DNA of 39,968 bases from a virus, in the IMG/VR virus record IMGVR_UViG_3300022665_000771, positions 1 to 39,968 of that record; one strand, 5' to 3'. Shown here piece after piece: positions 36,815 through 39,968 of the stretch. The first letter of the stretch is position 1. The number at the start of each line of letters is the position of its first letter. The notes beneath the pieces were generated by a model. That model worked only from the letters and a program-made list of their open reading frames with translations, searched no databases and was not told the origin of the DNA. The position numbers and the translations under genes are program-made.

Positions 36815-39800
36815 TGGCACAACTCGTAGCAACAGGCGGCGCGATCATCGGCAACATGATCGCCCCCGGCATCGGCGGCTCGATCGGCTGGATCGTGGGG
36901 TCAATGATCGGCAACATGCTCTTCCCGCCAGATAACCAGACCCTTCAAGGCCCCAGGCTGGGCGATCTCTCCGTCACCAGCAGCGCATATGGCGTTGTCC
37001 GTGGCCGTGGTTTCGGAACCATGCGCCAAGCCGGCAATATAATCTGGTCCACAGGCCTGATTGAAGAAAGAGAGAAGATAGAGGAGGGGGGCAAGGGCGG
37101 TACGGGTGGTGCAGAAGTTACCCAGGTCACGTACAAGTATTTCTCAAGCTTCGCTATCGCCTTCGGGGAAGGTGTAGCCGAAGATGTCATCCGCATGTGG
37201 GCGGATGGGAAACTGATCTACGATCGCAGCGGCCAAAACAGCGAAGTATGCAAGAAGGGCCTGGACTTCCGGCTCTACCCAGGCGATGATACCCAGCTCC
37301 CCGACAGCATCATTGAAGCCGACAAGGGTGTTGGAAACGTGCCGCCGTTTCGTGGCACGGTCTACCTAGTCTTCAACCGATTGGCACTGGCTGATTTCGG
37401 CAACCGCGTTCCCAACATCACTGCGGAGATTGCGTACGTATCTACCACTGCATTGACGGTAGACATCTCCACTACCATCGGGGATCCGTTGACGGGTCAG
37501 GCGAGCGACGGTTTCGGCATCGATTGGGAACGAGGATACGCATACACCACCGATGTCGTGGGAGGCATCAACGTTTCTGGACTGCGTCGCTACAACATCT
37601 TCACCATGGTTGAGGATCGGCAAGTCACTAACAATGAAATGCTGGACCAAATTACCAATGGCACGGCTACACTGCGAGGACCAGCGACAGTTCTAAGTGA
37701 TGGCTCGCTCGTGGCGCAGATCAGTACAGTAGTCGGAACAAGCTCCCAGCCGCTGGTACGTTTGGATGGAACCAGTTTACGGGAAACAGCACGTAACGGC
37801 ACCGCTGGCACTGGGATTAATTTCTCTCCCTCACAATTCTCGCTAGTGGAATCAATGTCGGCGAACAGCCTGGTCGGAGCGTTGGGTGTAGAAAGCTACA
37901 TCATTCTCATGAATGGTCTCGCGGACTTTTGTGTGGCCTTTGTTGATGAGCTAAACATTAGCTACATTTGGAGCGCTCGCAGTATCCTAGGTGGCACCGG
38001 TAGCGCTCGAATGGAGAGTGTTTGCACAGGGCTCAGCGAACGGTCTAAGTGCGAGTTCCATGCGTTCAGCGGACCTGACTACGATATTGGAACTAGTTCT
38101 GGCAGCCTCAAATTTTGGAGAGTGGAACTCCAGTCTGGAGCAACCTACTCGCTGCTCGGCGGCCAAAATACTCCCACAGGGATCACAGTGACCGAGGTTA
38201 TAAGCCTTACCCCCAATGACCTAATCCCAGGAGAAACCACACTGACCAACGCGGGTGAGGGTGCGGTCTACGATCCGCTTGACAACTCCGTGATCTTCGC
38301 TGCACAGGCAGACGCTGGTGGTCAAGACTTCCTGATTAAGATCGATGCAGACACCGGCGCTGTCCTGTGGCGCGCGCAACTCGGAGACGGGCCCAACAAT
38401 GGGCGCTATTGGTCAACGAGCCGTTTGCGCGGCACCACGTTCGCATTCATGCGCGGGCAGAATGCCTACATGGTTGACACGCGAGATGGCACTGTGATTC
38501 TGAATGGGACTACTTTTGCCACAGGCCACAGCACGCAGAGTCCGGGTTCGTTTGACGCTTGCTCTGATACGTGGATCGGGCAAACGGGTTCTGGATCAGT
38601 GGCCCGATGGTTCCTCAACAGGAAGGCTGGCGCACCGGCCGTCGTAAGCGACATACTCACCACCATCACCGGCGTCGTTGGGCTCACCCCCTCCGACATT
38701 GACGTGACTGACCTGACCAACGATACGATTCCCGGCTACCTGCTCGGATCGCAGATGAATGCTCGAGCTGCAATTCAGCCGCTTGCCAATGCCTTTTTCT
38801 TCGATGCGGTGGAATCAGATTACGTAATCGATTTCGTGGAACGTGGCGGAGCATCTATCCGCACAATCACCCAGGATGATCTGGGGGTGGTCGATTCCCA
38901 GACCGGAGAGATAACGCGCGAGAATCGAACCCAGGAAGTGGAGTTGCCGGAGCGCTTCACTGTCGTGTATTTGGACCCGGACAACGACTACCAGCAGGGC
39001 TCTCAATACGCGAAGCGCCTACTCTTGCCCACGCCAGCCATGTTTAGCAACAACCAACTCGGGTTCAACCTTGCGGCCGCTCTGACCACGGACTTCGCCA
39101 AGCAGCTCGCGGAGAAGGCGCTATACACGGCCTGGACCGAACGGGTCAGCCAGGACATGTTGCTGTCTTGGGACAACATCGATCTGGATCCGACAGACAT
39201 CATCACGCTGAACTTTGACGAGGGAACCTCTTTGAGACTCCGCTTGGTTCAAACCGATATCGGCACAAATTTCAGTGTAGACACGACCGCAGTCGAAGAG
39301 GCCGCCGGCCAGTACACAAGTACCGTGATAGGCGACGGCGGTAGTGGACAGGTGCCTAACCCCCTACCGGCCGAAGGGATTACCAAGCTGATCCTACTGG
39401 ACAGCCCACTGCTCCGAGATGCGGATGAGCCCTCGGGTCGCACTGTAATTCAAATGTACTTTTTCCAGGGAGGCTACGGGCAGACCGGCTGGAGCGCGGC
39501 CCGCTTATTCAAGTCGCTGGACGGCGGGACCTATGAGCAGATCGGCAGATCGACAAGTGAGATGTCCTGGGGCAGTACCACCAATGCCCTGCCGGATCCG
39601 CCCAACGACAATCCTTTCGCCACCGATGAGAGCAGCATACTGACCGTGGCGCTGTCTGGGGTCAGCGACGTTCTCTCCAGCGTGACACAGCTGCAGATGC
39701 TCAACGGGGCTAACCCTGCCATGCTCATCAAGGCCAACGGTGAGATGGAAATCATCCAGTTCCGAGATGTCGTGGACAATGGGGACAACACCTACAGCCT

Positions 39801-39968
39801 CTCTGGTCTGCTGCGCGGTCGTCGCGGTAGCGACACGATGTCTTTCGGCCACAACGTAGGTGAGACGTTCGTGCTCTTGACCAACGCTGACGGCGAGACA
39901 TACACTCTCAACCTGGGCGAGCGTAATGCACAGCGATTCTATCGCAGCGTGGGGACGGGGGATTTCCT
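36814..39968 (+). CDS. Large tail hub protein (GTA TIM-barrel/phage-tail type), partial
   Basis: GTG at 36814 overlaps the preceding stop by one base (TAGTG). The reading frame stays open for 1051 codons to the window edge and is cut there. N-terminal residues include a Gly-rich hydrophobic segment and the family hallmark VTYKYFSSFAIAFGEG (about 106-121). Core hub pieces follow at about 610-700 (VVGLTPSDIDVTDL, FFFDAVESDYVIDFVERGG). Between them (about 212-606) is a long insertion with PQQ-like repeats (KIDADTGAVLWRAQL; MVDTRDGTVIL). After 700 come beta domains typical of phage tail hubs (SLSGLLRGRRGSDT). It carries the receptor-binding apparatus. Confidence 0.85.
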   Translation, partial: MAQLVATGGAIIGNMIAPGIGGSIGWIVGSMIGNMLFPPDNQTLQGPRLGDLSVTSSAYGVVRGRGFGTMRQAGNIIWSTGLIEEREKIEEGGKGGTGGAEVTQVTYKYFSSFAIAFGEGVAEDVIRMWADGKLIYDRSGQNSEVCKKGLDFRLYPGDDTQLPDSIIEADKGVGNVPPFRGTVYLVFNRLALADFGNRVPNITAEIAYVSTTALTVDISTTIGDPLTGQASDGFGIDWERGYAYTTDVVGGINVSGLRRYNIFTMVEDRQVTNNEMLDQITNGTATLRGPATVLSDGSLVAQISTVVGTSSQPLVRLDGTSLRETARNGTAGTGINFSPSQFSLVESMSANSLVGALGVESYIILMNGLADFCVAFVDELNISYIWSARSILGGTGSARMESVCTGLSERSKCEFHAFSGPDYDIGTSSGSLKFWRVELQSGATYSLLGGQNTPTGITVTEVISLTPNDLIPGETTLTNAGEGAVYDPLDNSVIFAAQADAGGQDFLIKIDADTGAVLWRAQLGDGPNNGRYWSTSRLRGTTFAFMRGQNAYMVDTRDGTVILNGTTFATGHSTQSPGSFDACSDTWIGQTGSGSVARWFLNRKAGAPAVVSDILTTITGVVGLTPSDIDVTDLTNDTIPGYLLGSQMNARAAIQPLANAFFFDAVESDYVIDFVERGGASIRTITQDDLGVVDSQTGEITRENRTQEVELPERFTVVYLDPDNDYQQGSQYAKRLLLPTPAMFSNNQLGFNLAAALTTDFAKQLAEKALYTAWTERVSQDMLLSWDNIDLDPTDIITLNFDEGTSLRLRLVQTDIGTNFSVDTTAVEEAAGQYTSTVIGDGGSGQVPNPLPAEGITKLILLDSPLLRDADEPSGRTVIQMYFFQGGYGQTGWSAARLFKSLDGGTYEQIGRSTSEMSWGSTTNALPDPPNDNPFATDESSILTVALSGVSDVLSSVTQLQMLNGANPAMLIKANGEMEIIQFRDVVDNGDNTYSLSGLLRGRRGSDTMSFGHNVGETFVLLTNADGETYTLNLGERNAQRFYRSVGTGDF

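Noticed and set aside
1-39968. CRISPR array, transposon or integrase with attachment sites
   Set aside because: No regularly spaced short repeats with unique spacers, no transposase or recombinase motifs and no attachment-like repeats were found. Temperate status cannot be judged from this window.

Overview
This window is a large part of the genome of a tailed dsDNA phage or prophage with siphovirus architecture. Every gene I can support lies on the + strand. Most genes are joined by ATGA, GTGA, TGATG or TAATG start/stop overlaps. The identification rests on an almost complete morphogenesis module: small and large terminase, DUF4055-type portal, Mu F-like head protein, scaffold, major capsid, head-tail connectors, tail terminator, tail tube, a frameshifted tail chaperone pair, tape measure, and a gene-transfer-agent-like tip (DUF2460, DUF2163, NlpC/P60, large hub). 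I see no integrase, polymerase, helicase or endolysin, so replication, lysis and any lysogeny genes must lie outside the window.

The host is uncertain. Secreted proteins with dockerin-like EF-hand modules, a Thr-rich linker lipoprotein, and three matches to RpoN (sigma-54) promoters suggest a Gram-negative host of the kind once called Deltaproteobacteria (Myxococcota or Binatota-like). This is inference from style only.

Region 1 (1-7847) is one long operon of small accessory genes. It includes a lipoprotein, a GHKL-like ATPase whose motifs appear circularly permuted, and a secreted metallophosphoesterase with a dockerin-like EF-hand. The rest are Cys-rich, coiled-coil or single-helix membrane proteins of unknown function.

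Region 2 (7848-8490) is an AT-rich gap with hairpins and a 63-bp-period direct repeat. Region 3 (8491-11995) holds three accessory cassettes, each opening at a near-identical sigma-54-like promoter. The cassettes contain tiny membrane proteins, a second dockerin-like secreted protein and DUF6197-like genes. Region 4 (11996-12644) is non-coding, with a terminator candidate, a strong Shine-Dalgarno in front of a two-codon ORF, and seven copies of the CTTAGG hexamer in about 320 bp, which looks like an origin or operator array.

Region 5 (12645-13742) has a membrane protein and two promoters inside its long reading frame. Region 6 (13743-17205) carries small phage proteins, many with zinc-ribbon cysteine pairs, and the small terminase. 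Region 7 (17202-39968) is the SprT-like/packaging/head/tail module. It has its own sigma-70-like promoters (TGGACA or TTGCAC, 17-18 bp spacer, TATACT-like) placed before the head and tail cassettes, and a strong terminator between scaffold and capsid genes. Notable oddities are an SPFH/band-7 protein between portal and head morphogenesis genes, tandem paralogous capsid-region proteins, a canonical A AAA AAC frameshift site, and large domain insertions in both tail-tip hub proteins.
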